A stretch of 64,000 nucleotides of DNA, from contig CM054179.1 in the NCBI GenBank assembly GCA_028829895.1, forward strand, positions 99,567,375-99,631,374. Direction: 5' to 3'. This DNA comes from Sinotaia quadrata (lineage: Eukaryota; Mollusca; Gastropoda; Architaenioglossa; Viviparidae). The position numbers were made by a program, and so were the translations under genes. Numbering within the stretch: the stretch's first letter is position 1; every line of letters begins with the position of its first letter. Positions 35,407 to 47,049 of the stretch are shown one piece after another. The notes under the pieces were generated by a model that searched no databases, had not been told where the DNA came from, and was given only the letters and a program-made list of their open reading frames with translations.

Positions 35407-36137
35407 GAGGGGTCTCAAACTCATTTTGCCTGGGGGCCACTGGAAGTAGAATCTGGGTGAAGCTGGGCCGCATCATTATTCCCTGCTGCCAGAGACCTGG
35501 CAACACTTCCTCTTACACAGCTCAGACACATTTGGCTTCAGGGAGGAAGCCACTGTGACCCTCAGTATGGCTTGAAGATGCTCATCAGTATGTTTGTCCT
35601 TGAATTTTGACTTATTCAAGTTCATGGTGGAGAAGAGCTATTCACACAGATAGGTGCTCCCCAAAAGGCACTTGGTCCGCTTGAACATCCTGGAAAGCTC
35701 AGGGAAGGTAAGGGGCAATTCTCTCAAAAACTGTCCAAGCTTGTCTTCTTTTCCACTCACCCCCCGAACTTGGCTTTGAGTTCAGAATTACACTTATGTC
35801 AATTAGATCCATTTGAAGCACAGGAGGGACATCTTCCACATTGAAGAAAGGGTCAGCAAATATTTGAAAGGTGGTTCGGTGTTTCTTGAAATCTGCAAAC
35901 CTGTGATCAAATTATTTCCTGCAACATACTTCTCACCACTGAATGGTGTGCCAGAATCCATGAGTGCCTTACATGCTGGGAAATGGCAGATCCTGAGGTA
36001 TGGTAGCCCACAGGTGACAAAAACTATAAAACTCCCAGGGTGCATGAGAAAAACGTGCGGGCCGCACTATCACTTAACTTTAAATCAAGTGGGGGCCACA
36101 AAATATCGTCTGGCGGGCCGCGAGTTTGAGACCCCTG
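35407..36137 (-). mobile_element. Defective hAT transposon (731 bp) with 8-bp target-site duplication
   Basis: The left end GAGGGGTCTCAAACTC is the inverse of the right end GAGTTTGAGACCCCTG except at the outermost base. The element is flanked by CCCTACAA at 35399-35406 and CCCTACAA at 36138-36145, an exact 8-bp duplication as expected for hAT. The CAGGGGTCTCAAACTC ends and the encoded remnant fit the hAT group related to the GTF2IRD2-like/Charlie8 transposases. It is far shorter than an autonomous element, so it is an internally deleted copy. Confidence in the hAT class is high and in the subgroup moderate. Confidence 0.9.
35476..35720 (-). pseudogene. hAT transposase C-terminal dimerisation-domain remnant
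   Basis: The minus strand reads MFKRTKCLLGSTYLCE, an in-frame TAG, then LFSTMNLNKSKFKDKHTDEH and LQAILRVTVASSLKPNVSEL, ending at a TAA at 35476-35478. This is the conserved C-terminal (hATC) region of GTF2IRD2-like transposases, where 'CE.LFS.M' is a core signature. The single stop falls between E and L, where this family usually has Gln, so one C-to-T change could account for it. Further upstream pieces near 35740-35860 (minus) also resemble this family but in other frames. Confidence 0.75.
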
Positions 36138-36145
36138 CCCTACAA

Positions 36146-36850
36146 CAATGTCCCCCGCCCCTCTGTAGTATAAAACGAGTAATATAAGTTGCTCCATAAT
36201 CTAATTTTGATTAACAAGGGATGTTACCATATAGCAAGCTGTTTACACTTAACAGAACAGGAGTCTTAGTGTAAACAAGAGGTCGTAGTAAGCTGTTACA
36301 CTACATAGAACACTAGTGTAAGTGTAAACAAGTGCTGTAACATGCGGCAAGCGGTTTAAACTATACAAACAACTGTATTAGTGTAGAGTTGTCTGCACGC
36401 AGCAATCTTTTTGACACTATACAGAATAGCAGTGTCAGTATACAAGAGAAATTGTAAGCAGAGGCAATCCAGTTACACGAAACAGAGTAATAGTGTAGTG
36501 TAAACAAGAGATGTCAGCATGCAACAAGCTTTTAACACTGAAGAGAACAGCCGTGTAGGTGTAAGCAAATGTTAATACGCAGCAAGCTGTTTACACTCAA
36601 CAAAACAACAAGGTTTAGTGTTAACTAGACATGTTCCAGACAGCAAGCCTTTTACACTAGGCATTAACAAGAAGTGTTGACAAGAGATATTAGCATGCAG
36701 CAAGCTGTTTACACTCAACAAAACAATAGGGTTAGTGTAAACTAGACATGTTTCAGACAGCAAGCCTTTTACAATAGACATTAACAAGAAGTGTTGTCAA
36801 GAGATGCTAGCATGCAGCAAGCTGTTTACACTAGACACAACAATAGTATA
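36146..36850. repeat. Diverged 60-75-bp minisatellite, about 8 copies (from 36225)
   Basis: Units share AGCAAGCTGTTTACACT, AACAGAACAATAGTGTTAG and ACAAGAGATGTTAGCATGC-type words. Copies at 36570-36850 are most alike. 36146-36224 is unique. Confidence 0.85.
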
Positions 36851-37180
36851 AGTGTGTCAACAAGGATGTGGTTGTGACATACTGGTGTTTACAGTAGACA
36901 CAACAATAGTATGTGTTCATCAAGGATGTGGTTGTGACATACTGGTGTTTACAGTAGACACAACAATAGTATGTGTTCATCAAGGATGTGGTTGTGACAT
37001 ACTGGTGTTTACAGTAGACACAACAATAGTATGTGTGTCATCAAGGGTGTGGTTGTGACATACTGGTGTTTATACTAGACAAAACAACAATATAGTGTGT
37101 CATCAAGGATGTAGTTGTGACATACAGACATTTACACTAGACAGAACAACAGTTTAAATGTGTCATCAAGATTGTGGTTG
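36851..37180. repeat. 60-bp minisatellite, about 5 copies
   Basis: CAAGGATGTGGTTGTGACAT recurs every 60 bp with near-identical central units. Its TTTACACTAGACACAACAAT segment is shared with the array to the left, so one array probably seeded the other. 60 is 20 codons, hence an open frame. Confidence 0.93.
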
Positions 37181-38232
37181 TGACGTAATGGCGTTAAGAA
37201 AAGCAAAGCCGTCTCGATAACAGAATTTGAACATTTAAAAATATTGCGGAGACGAACATTTTTCTTCCGAAAAAAATGATATTGGAGAATTTTAATAATT
37301 TAATTTTCAAGGAAACATGATTAAAAGAAATCATATTTGCAAGGCCACAATTCAGTTTGCACGAAGCCTAGAGATGACATAATTCATAGCTCACTAGTGA
37401 TGACAAAATATGCAGTTTTTAATATTTATCTTTCGAAATCAACAATTAGAGAGTTATAGATTTATTTAGACGAAACCTGATTATTCATCGAGTTTCTTTA
37501 CTACATGACCTTTTCGTACAAGGGTTTTTCAAAGTTCTATATATATATATCCTTCGAACAAGCACGCTCTAGGACTTGTCTTATCAGATGACTTAACTAC
37601 GTCCAGTCTGAAGTTTTAACACTTGACGACTGAACACGTCTTGCTGAAGATTTAATGTGCGGGCACCCAGTAACTTAACACGCCTTGTCTGATGATTGGA
37701 CACCTTTCCAAGGGTGACGTAACACATATTGATAGATGATGGTGATAACATTTCTCCACCGGTGATGTAACATATGTTGACAGAGTTTAATACAATTCTC
37801 CACACGTGACTAGACACGCAAGGGTAGATGACAGGTCATGGTTTGGAAAAAAGAAAACAGCTTAAAACTTTTTACATACAACTTAGCCCTTTTTGAACGA
37901 TGACTTAAAACGAGTAAAACTATAATTTAACATGGTACGACAAAGAATGCATCTTAATTAATGAATAACACAGTTGAATAGATGACACAACACACCATCA
38001 TTGCTGAGGTAACACGAATTGTAAAACGATTTAGTGATGAATGACACAATGTAACATAACGACAGATGATATTAAATCGTTTGACGACCTGACACGGTTT
38101 GACAGACGATATAACACAGTTTGACGGACGATTTAGCATGATTCGATCACGCCTAATGAACACGACGTCAAAGCACGACTTAAATTGACACACTTCGAAA
38201 TGGGGTTTAGCAGGCAGACTATTTAACACGTT

Positions 38233-38233
<1 letters not shown>
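37181..38233. other. A+T-rich DNA with degenerate GATGATTTAACACG words
   Basis: From about 37570 to 38180, short words such as GACGATTTAGCA, GATGACTTAAC and GACACGGTTTGACAG recur without a fixed period. No gene is seen. Confidence 0.5.

Positions 38234-38320
<87 letters not shown>
38234..38320. repeat. (GA)n microsatellite, about 43 copies
   Basis: Uninterrupted AG/GA run of about 87 bp. Confidence 0.98.
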
Positions 38321-38323
<3 letters not shown>

Positions 38324-38548
38324 TAGTCGATCTGAACGAAAGAATACGGTTTTCGTAAATACGTACGCAAAAATAAAATCAAATATATTCCATCGTTTAT
38401 TTTTAAAATTTACAAAACAATGTTTGTCATATCATGAAGTATTAGCGAAGTTTTCTTTAGAAAAAGTCACAAAAGGGATTTGGCGTCTGAGAAACCAACA
38501 TCTACAAGGAAAAAAGTGAGGTAATATATAGCCGGCTAGATTAAAATA

Positions 38549-38550
<2 letters not shown>

Positions 38551-38629
<79 letters not shown>
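38551..38629. repeat. (CA)n microsatellite, about 39 copies
   Basis: Uninterrupted AC run of about 79 bp, only 230 bp from the long (GA)n. Confidence 0.98.
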
Positions 38630-38636
<7 letters not shown>

Positions 38637-40261
38637 AAAATTAAAAGATTGAAATGTCGGTGAAGAATGTAGACTGCACAAAAGGAACCATCATAAGAAC
38701 ATTATGATCCATAAAGCAATATTTAGAGCCGCTGTGTTAGATTAAAAAAAAAACTATTTGACAGGCTAGGAAAACACAAATAGAATACTAAATTATTTAA
38801 ATTGAGGCAAAGCTGCAAGAATATAAATTAAAAACAATAACCAGTGCAAAGAATTTGCATTGTGTGACCTTGTGGAAAAACGAGTGTCGAGATAAGCTTG
38901 TCGTCTGTACAATATGTCTGCATTTAGGAATCGGAGATATTTAATTTGAATAAAGAGCAGTTTTTCAAAGAAATATTGCATCATCATTACCACTACCACA
39001 TAATCCCATTTCTTTAACACCACCATCACTGTGACGCTTTTACTGGGAGATGTTAATTCTCCAACACACTGGGCCACCCGCAACCTTAGACTAATCCCCA
39101 ACACACACTTTATGGCTGGCCATACATGTCAAAAAGATGAATATAGAAAATGTAGAAGAGTGACACTTCTAGAAGATAGCTAGAGCCCTCTGAAGCATAC
39201 AACCAAGATACTAAGTAAATACAGGTGACAGACCACAACATATAACATGTAAGTGAGTCACGCTAACACGAGTGGTCTAATTATTATTAGCAATAAATAC
39301 ATTTAAGAAGAAATAGCACAAGACAGCATGGTTACATAGAGCAAATAGTTCAACAGTTACAATCAGAGTTCATATATATTTAAATTCATAATCACGACCA
39401 TCTGGTGCTGTAAGAGAATGTTCATTTGAGTTCTAGGCCACTGTAGTATTTGGTTCATTCGTATGAGTAAACTATAATTAAGTTTATAAGTCTTTCTGAT
39501 TGAACTCTAAAAGTACTTTGGTAGAGTTTGTCTACAACTGAAGCTATGTAGTTGTGACTTTATTAAATACATAACTTTAGACTGCCTGACATGTAGCCTA
39601 GAGTCTCAGTGAAAGTTGTTAGCAGAAATGCATGAGGTCTGTTGAACTGGTCTTTGGCCCATGGGTCATTCTGCTCTGGTGCTACTCTGTGGCTCAGCAT
39701 TCATCAAACCAGAATCCAAGATAAAGTGACAACATCAAGATAAACTTCTGATCAGCCAATAAAATACACAGAGGCTACGAAATTGTCCTCATTTGTTTTC
39801 TGACAGAACACTCTTACTTAAATGTTCATCATACACGTAAATATCATAATATAAAATATATTTATTGTCGAGATATAACCATGAATATAACATTAGCTAG
39901 GTAAGCAAAACCACATACCTTCAGCAGTAATATATACAGAGGATGATTTCCCTCTGTGTTGATAACAGGCGATAAGGTTAGTATATGACTATACTTTGTT
40001 AACATAGGGAGCCAAAATTCGTGCTGCCTCAACGTCAGCTGCATTCCGCTAATGATTTACACGTGAGTTTCTGGTACATTAATTCACACGAATGAGCTGC
40101 TCTTTGACTAGTTAGTTTAGGTAAGTTGTCTGCAACAGTCAGGTACATTTCCAGCCCGAGGATAAGGGTCAGCATTTCTATAAGTTAGGTTTACGTGTAG
40201 TCTACTTTTAGAGGAGTGGTGGGTGTGGGCTACATAAGCCATTATGTGACAACCACCCCAC
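38630..40261. other. Unique A+T-rich DNA
   Basis: I see no gene, RNA or repeat that I can name. Confidence 0.55.
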
Positions 40262-40385
40262 CACTGCTGCCACCACCACCACTTCCTCCTTCTCGTCATC
40301 ATCACGGTCATTGTCATCGTGGGGTTGCACACCATCACAGCATAAATCACAATCATCACTGCCACCACCTCTTATCATCTTTATC
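40262..40385. repeat. CCA/CAT trinucleotide-rich tract
   Basis: CCACCACCAC, CTCCTTCTC and CATCATCAC triplets with interruptions. Confidence 0.8.
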
Positions 40386-41820
40386 ATTAATTCTACTTAA
40401 GGATTTTTTTTATATTTGGAGGTAAAATGTGGATTCTATTTAAATTTATGCAAATGATTTGAAGCTCTATGTAGCAGAACTTCTACTGACAAAGTGAAAA
40501 AAAAATCCGTTTTCATTAGGAAAATGCACGTTTAAGCTTGAGATCTCATGTGGAAAGTTTGCAATAAAACTGGAGGAAACAGGCTACTGAAGCTAATAGA
40601 AATAAGAGACAAAAAGGAAAAGATAAAAAAATTATAAAAGAATAAAAAGAACGCTCCCTTAATGATTGATTTCATCATGTGTCACCTCTGAATAACTTTG
40701 AAATCCTGTAGAGATTTTGATCGTTTTTTTTTTTGTTTTGAGTTTTCATTTTGTTTTAAAAAAAGAGCAAATTCGTGCTTTGCTGTTTACGAAGCCCCCC
40801 CCCCCCCCTTGACACCTTAAAAATATTCCTTTCCTCCCAAACTGAAGGCAAAGGCGTTTTTAAAAGGAGATTTCTAAGGAACTGGTTCGACTATTAAATA
40901 AGTAAACTTTCCTCCCCCATCCAACCAGTAGGTAAACTTGTGATTCCACCCCAACCCCCCTCTCCTAAGTAGAACATTGGCACTCCAAATTCGATTGTGT
41001 TATATTAGAAACACATAATTATGACATTCATCACGTTTAAAATGGTTACCCATACAAAAAAACTTAATAGACTATCCAAATCCAAGTGGAAATAGTCTTA
41101 TCATCCGACTGAATTTTAAAACCCGAACGTTAAAACTTTGCATCGATATCACGATGGAATATTGCGCACCCCCCCTCCTCCAAGATTCGTAAAAACCATA
41201 TCAAATTCAATAACGATGATAATTGCAAAGCAAGATATCATTGTGTCCCTCCAGAACGGTTAACTGAGCATATCCATGTGGATGAAATGCTTAAATTAAA
41301 TTAAGTTTCTTAATTAAACGTTCTAAACATACAGTTTGGTGATTAATTACAAGAAAAGCAAGGACGGAATATTCATAACACTCCTTTTCGTATCAATTGG
41401 TATATGCATACATCTCATCTCATGATGACAGTAGTTTTAGTTATTTATGAAATTATCGGTATATCAAAAATAAAGTAACCTAATTTAACAGCTTTTCTTA
41501 TCATGTCTTTCCATCTGCGTTTTAGTATGCCCGGTTTAACCCCCCATCCCTTTGCGATGCTTTGGATGATGGTGGCGGGCGGCACCAACAGACGAATTGT
41601 TTGATAATGTCATGAACAGACTCGAGAGACCAACGGCGTTACAACTGATAATTTACAGAATAAAGACAATACCACATTACAAGATGAACTGACGTCGAGA
41701 TGGTTTGATAAGAATTTCAAAACGAGATGAATAATAATTTATAATTAATAAAAAAAAGTATATTAAGAAAAATAAAAATAAAATGCGAAGAGAGTCTTAA
41801 AAATATGGGATCAGCCCAAT
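40386..41820. other. A+T-rich DNA with poly-C runs
   Basis: C runs at about 40796-40808 and 41169-41176. No gene is recognised. Confidence 0.55.
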
Positions 41821-41952
41821 TAATTCTACATATGGGTAATACCTCTCCTATGTACAAATATTACAGATCAGTCCTAACATACGTTAATTCTACATATGGG
41901 TGATACCTCTCCTATGTACAAATACTACAGCTCATTCCTAACATATGTTAAT
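41821..41952. repeat. 64-bp tandem duplication
   Basis: TAATTCTACATATGGGTAAT starts at 41821 and its copy at 41885. Confidence 0.95.
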
Positions 41953-42505
41953 TAACAGTCATTGATAACTCTGGCAACGACACTGTTCATAATTCTGTCT
42001 TCTGATGTAGGACTTTTCTCCTAAATAATTTTAAAGCACTTCCCTGGTCTTTGGTTTAATTCTTATTAATTTTCTGCAAAATGTGTCTGAAGTAAACGTC
42101 ATCACAATTAAAACAAGTAGGTCACGTGTGAGTTTATTTTAATGACCCCCACGACAGGATTAATTAAAAACTGAATTATTAATTATGAATTTGGTTTTAA
42201 TGCTGATGACAGCACCATGGCCTAATTTAGTCTTACACTCACCATATTGAATCCTACCATTTACTGTATGGGACAATTACTCATGCAATATGGCGACAAG
42301 CAAATTAGTTGACATTGCCTTCTGGGACAAGAAACATTATCTCTCCCTCTTAATTAATTGACAATCATTCATTCATTTACGGTTCGTCCCCTAGCCAACC
42401 CCCCATTAATGGTCATTCCAAAGAATCAATTAAGATATGGGATAAGATAATAAAATCTTAATAATGAAAACACTAAAAGAAGAGACAGAAGGATATCTTT
42501 TTTTT
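41953..42505. other. Unique A+T-rich DNA
   Basis: Nothing recognised. Confidence 0.6.
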
Positions 42506-42507
42506 TT

Positions 42508-42631
42508 CGCGTGTGTGTGTGTGTGTGTGTGTGTATCTGTGTATATATGGTGTATACATGTGTATTTGTGTGTGTGTGTGATGTATATGATTATGTATTC
42601 AATCATGAGACTAGGAATAATGAACATGTGG

Positions 42632-42691
<60 letters not shown>

Positions 42692-42760
42692 GTATGTGAT
42701 TATGTATTCAATCATGAGACTAGAAATAATGAACATGTGTTCTTGTGTGTGTGTGTGACT
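42508..42760. repeat. (GT)n tracts with a diverged duplication between them
   Basis: GT runs at about 42511-42534 and 42636-42689. The words GATTATGTATTCAATCATGA and ATAATGAACATGTG occur on both sides of the second run, so a unit of about 115 bp including a GT run was duplicated. Confidence 0.9.
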
Positions 42761-43000
42761 GCAAAGGCTTAAACACCGCAACACCATCATTTGTATGTGC
42801 TATGCGTGAATATGAGAATGTGTGTGTGTGCGCGTGCGCGCACGAATGTGAGTTTATGTGAACACGTATGAGGAATACGGGAGTGTGATTTTGTGTGTGT
42901 AAATGTGAGTGCGTAAATACGTGCGTGAATGTGAATCTGTGATTTATAAAAAAAATATGAATAAAAGTTTCATTTAATTTTTACGTACACCTGCATTAAC

Positions 43001-43002
<2 letters not shown>

Positions 43003-43047
<45 letters not shown>
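43003..43047. repeat. (GT)n microsatellite
   Basis: Uninterrupted GT run of about 22 copies. The flank 42800-43000 is impure GT/GTGAAT. Confidence 0.96.
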
Positions 43048-43051
<4 letters not shown>

Positions 43052-43433
43052 TGCGGGTGATAACTTTCATTCCTCTCATGCTCAACCATGGCAGTTTAAA
43101 ATTTCTACTTGGCTGATAATTTAACCAGTTCGGAAAATTACGCTTGCGCGAAACCTTTCAGGTTACGGAGGAAATTTGATTTCATGTTAATTCGGCTAGC
43201 TTTTTCCGAGCCGTATTCTCGACAGGGAAAAAACATTACTTGTCAGTCACAGCAAATTCTCTTTGATTCATGGAACGTCCTAACACGGGTGTTGTAACGC
43301 TGCATTAAAGTTCGAGGAGCAGCTCCCAATTATAAGCAGTTATCTATCGCATGTATTTGTTTATTCTAGGTGTGTAGCAATACATTAATGTGTTGGCCAT
43401 TCTTGACCTCTGCTTGTTGTAGTCCTGAGTAGT
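43048..43433. other. Unique DNA
   Basis: A 62-codon plus-strand frame at 43109-43297 is not recognised. Nothing else is seen. Confidence 0.5.
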
Positions 43434-43750
43434 TGTGTGTCTTATTCTCTTATACTCGTGTCTATCGCAGTTTTGCCTTGATTTGTTTGTGATGTAGTTG
43501 TGTCTTATTCTCTTATACTCGTGTCTAGCGCAGTTTTGCCTTGATTTGTTTGTGATATAGTTGTGTCTTATTCTCTTATACTCGTGTCTAGCGCAGTTTT
43601 GCCTTGATTTGTTTGTGATATAGTTGTGTCTTATTCTCTTATACTCGTGTCTAGCGCAGTTTTTGCCTTGATTTGTTTGTGATATAGTTGTGTCTTATTC
43701 TCTTATACTCGTGTCTAGCGCAGTTTTGCCTTGCTTTGTGATATAGTTGT
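43434..43750. repeat. 63-bp minisatellite, 5 copies
   Basis: CTTATTCTCTTATACTCGTG starts at 43441, 43504, 43567, 43630 and 43694. Copies are nearly identical. Confidence 0.96.
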
Positions 43751-43965
43751 GCGTTACACGCGTGAGTCTTTCTTGCAGAGAGGTAGAATACGTTTCCATA
43801 GCCATCATAGTCACAGAAGAAATGACTAGTGTTGACTTAGGAACCAGCGTATTATCTAGTTACCTGCTGCAGAGGATAGGGACGTACATTGACACAGAGC
43901 TAGATAGAGCGATGAAATACCAGCTGGCACAAGCAGAAGATATAGTGGAGTTTATTGACGTGTAA
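43747..43965 (+). CDS. Unrecognised frame behind a good splice-acceptor string, possible exon
   Basis: TCTTTCTTGCAG ends at about 43777 and is a good pyrimidine tract plus AG. The frame running through it has an ordinary, amphipathic composition (VLSSYLLQRIGTYIDTEL, then an acidic end) and stops at 43965. Upstream of the acceptor is the 63-bp minisatellite, so the ATG at 43747 is probably not the true start. I recognise no domain. It could be a chance frame, a terminal exon of a host gene, or part of a decayed element. Confidence 0.25.
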   Translation: MCVTRVSLSCREVEYVSIAIIVTEEMTSVDLGTSVLSSYLLQRIGTYIDTELDRAMKYQLAQAEDIVEFIDV

Positions 43966-44464
43966 GCTAGGACAGACAGATTAGAGTAAGTTTCATGAAA
44001 ACATACTGACTTATGACAAACTTGATGTTCTTTGAACAAAGAGTCTTGGGTCTGCTTACATCCCTTAGCCAGAACATTGTCATGTGTTTTGGGGAGGATT
44101 TTCACTCTTTACAATAGCAGTACCAGAAAAGATAAATACAGAAATACACATTGACACATTTCTTGATTTAACGACTTGACTCAGTTACAGGCAATGATAG
44201 TAACAGACAGGTTAGTTGAATCTAGTTACACACTGAGTGGAAAAATTTGAGAGAGACAAACTTTAACACTGTGACAGAATAAAACACAGGTTTGAAATCG
44301 ACAGGGGTGAAAAAAAATGAAGGACACCGACACAGAAATGTTCATGCTAGTAGAAACTCACGTTGATTTCGCCACATATAAACACTTTGGTTATTTACTA
44401 TGACTATTTTAAGTTTTGTTCCGTCGATGTTTTAATTCAGCACCATTTTAGTCGAATACTTTTG
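43966..44464. other. Unique DNA
   Basis: Nothing recognised. Confidence 0.55.
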
Positions 44465-44868
44465 TGTGTAGTAATTGCACTACAAGTTGAGTGTTGATGT
44501 TTTGTAGACACTCAGGTGTGAGGTATACCTTTTGTGTGTAGCAATTGCACTACAAGTTGAGTTTAAATGTTTTGTAGACACTCAGGTGTGAGGTATACCT
44601 TTTGTGTGTAGTAATTGCACTACAAGTTGAGTGTAGATGTTTGTAGACACTCAGGTGTGAGGTCTACTTTTTGTGTAGTAATTGCACTACAAGATGAGTG
44701 TAGAGGTTTTGTAGACACTCAGGTGTGAGGTCTACTTTTTGTGTAGTAATTGCACTACAAGATGAGTGTAGAGGTTTTGTAGACACTCAGGTGTGAGGTC
44801 TACTTTGTTGTGTAGTAATTGCACTACAAGATGAGTGTTGATGTTTTGTAGACACTCAGGTGTTACTC
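44465..44868. repeat. 67-70-bp minisatellite, 6 copies
   Basis: AGTAATTGCACTACAAGTTG starts at about 44470, 44540, 44610, 44677, 44745 and 44814. The first three intervals carry an extra GT; later units are shorter. Confidence 0.95.
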
Positions 44869-45106
44869 GTGTTATAATTATTTTTTTTGTCCTTTTAATG
44901 TTTGAGATTTTGTGAGTGAGTTTATGGGATGCAGGAAGGATAGAATATTTATTTCTTGCTTGTTCAAAAATTTAATTGTTAGACATTACTTATTTTCACT
45001 AAGTGATGGTTTTGAAGAGGGAGGGTGTCAGTCTCTCCCAGACTATGGTACTAAATTTAGCCTGGTCACATTGCATAAATATTAAAATATACAAATTCAA
45101 ATAATG
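44869..45106. other. Short spacer between arrays
   Basis: TTTAGCCTGGTCACATTGCA near 45057 resembles TTTAGCCTGGTTACATTACA near 3417, possibly a dispersed repeat. Confidence 0.4.
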
Positions 45107-45535
45107 CAAGATGTATTGATTTAAAAGACACAGGACACATACACGTTAAGTCTAGTCATTTAAGTTACAAGATGTACTGATTTAAAAGACACAGGACACA
45201 TACACGTTAAGTCTAGTCATTTAAGTTACAAGATGTACTGATTTAAAAGACACAGGACACATACACGTTAAGTCTAGTCATTTAAGTTACAAGATGTACT
45301 GATTTAAAAGACACAGGACACATACACGTTAAGTCTAGTCATTTAAGTTACAAGATGTACTGATTTAAAAGACACAGGACACATACACGTTAAGTCTAGT
45401 CATTTAAGTTACAAGATGTACTGATGTAAAAGACACAGGACACATACACGTTAAGTCTAGTCATTTAAGTTACAAGATGTACTGATGTAAAAGACACAGG
45501 ACACATACATGTTAAGTCTAGTCATTTAAGTTACA
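45107..45535. repeat. 61-bp minisatellite, 7 copies
   Basis: TTTAAAAGACACAGGACACA recurs every 61 bp from about 45120. Units are nearly identical; the last two share the same T-to-G change (GATGTAAAAG), so they were duplicated together. Confidence 0.97.
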
Positions 45536-45721
45536 AGGAGAGGCAGAGCAGAGCAAATGGAAATAATTAAAATAAATGATTTAACTTGTAAATGTAACCC
45601 TGACCTTCAGTAGTGAGTAAAATTCCTGTCAGTAATAATGGAAAGCAGTATATCTTAACCCCAGCCAGGAATTAGTATTAGCATATTTAGTCATGAATGA
45701 GTAGGCATGCAAAATAGCTTG

Positions 45722-45770
45722 TGTGGCAAAGTAAATTTGCCCCTCCCTATTTTTAATTTTAAAAGTTAGA
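45722..45770 (+). mobile_element. 5' LTR stub
   Basis: About 30-45 bp matching the start of the 3' LTR (TGTGGCAAAGTAAATTTGCC, then CCTCCCTATTTTTAATTT), after which similarity stops. Nearly all of the 5' LTR is therefore deleted and the primer-binding site cannot be identified. Confidence 0.6.
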
Positions 45771-45839
45771 AATTAGACAAGAAAGTGTAGAGCAAATGCG
45801 CTCTAAAGATTCCACATTTTGCTTGGAAGGGAATTGGAA

Positions 45840-46662
45840 AGAATGAAGGAAGTAGAGAGTGAAGTAGAAACGGAACGTTGCGAGTGCGTGAGTTAACCTA
45901 TAAACTCGAAGAAATGGAAGAAAAATAAGAGAGAGAAAGGTTGGATAAATTAGAACTAGATGAGTTAACTGAGAAAGAAAATGAAAGAAAAGAAAATGAG
46001 TGTGGGAGATTGGTTTTACAAAGTGATGAGGAGACTGAGAAACTGTTGTCAGATTTTAGCGTTTGTGTACTCACGAGTAGGCACTGTTGCCAGATTCTAC
46101 TGCTTGTGTACTCACGAGTAAGCAAGTGGATGCACAGGAAGCAGCAGAAAAAAGATACATATGAAAGTATATGCTAGTTGAACAAGGAATGGTCAATGGC
46201 AAGTGTGAAAGTGATGCGCCGACGACACTGGATAAAATTGTCGTTGGTGGGGTGTGTCACCAGGAAGTCACACAGAACTCAGTAATGGCAGAGCAGATAA
46301 TGGTTTCCATCTGTCAGACTGTGGCTGAACCTGAGGGAGAATTGGTCCTGCTTAGACCAGAACAATTGGTAGTTGACAGAATTGTATTGGATCTGGTGGT
46401 AACAGAACAAATGGTTGTGTCTGCACCCTAGAATGTGGAAGAGACAGTGACTGAGAGATTACTGTCTGAATGTCACACATTTAACGGACTTGATGGCGTG
46501 CACACGAGTGATGTAGTGTCGATGCCAATGGATTTGGTGGTCGATTGCACATCTATGTCTAGGCTGGCAGTGTCAGGGCAAATGGTTGCTTCTGCACACC
46601 AGGGGACAGAGCGTAGGAGCGGTTTGATAGACGGGAACCCTCCACCCTCGTCTCAGTGTTGA
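45840..46662 (+). pseudogene. Retrotransposon gag/linker remnant
   Basis: 45940-46060 encodes a highly charged stretch (LDELTEKENERKENECG) like the Glu/Lys/Arg-rich coiled coil at the start of gag in this retrotransposon group. Frames at 46171-46431 and 46435-46662 are separated by a single stop (TAG at 46429-46431) and encode Val-, Glu- and Ser-rich sequence with recurring 'EQMVVSA/GQMVASA' words, so a tandemly duplicated linker may lie here. No CCHC zinc knuckle or protease DTG motif is seen. Placement by composition and position, not by a diagnostic motif. Confidence 0.45.
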
Positions 46663-47049
46663 TGCGATGGTATGCAAAGACAGTGTTGATGCGATAGTAT
46701 AGGAACCAACAGCTGTCAGAATTAATAAAACTATCATACACTATGTTATAGCAATGGACGCTAGTGACAGTGTGGTGTCTAAGTATAATGCGCGTAACAG
46801 ACCTGCTAGCATTTAAACAGTTAATGTAATAATGAACCCAATTAACTCAGTTGTTAATGTGGAGTTCGATCATGAAAACGGACTGGCAGAATCTGTAAAA
46901 AAGCACACATCAACACGTGATTGAAATAGGAAAACCGTATTGATACTTCGTGTCAGATCGCGGCCGAGAATGTACACAAAGGAAAACTAGACAAGCATAT
47001 ATGTACAGCCGTAAAACGGAAGAATCTAACATTGAATTCAGTACACGAG

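Noticed and set aside
35813..36187. 124-residue plus-strand frame across the hAT element
   Set aside because: It is antisense to the transposase remnant and runs through the terminal inverted repeat.
36852..37058. Cys-containing 20-residue repeat frame
   Set aside because: Produced by the 60-bp minisatellite.
38234..38320. Telomeric or centromeric satellite
   Set aside because: It is a plain (GA)n run; no TTAGGG-type array or long homogeneous satellite is present in the window.
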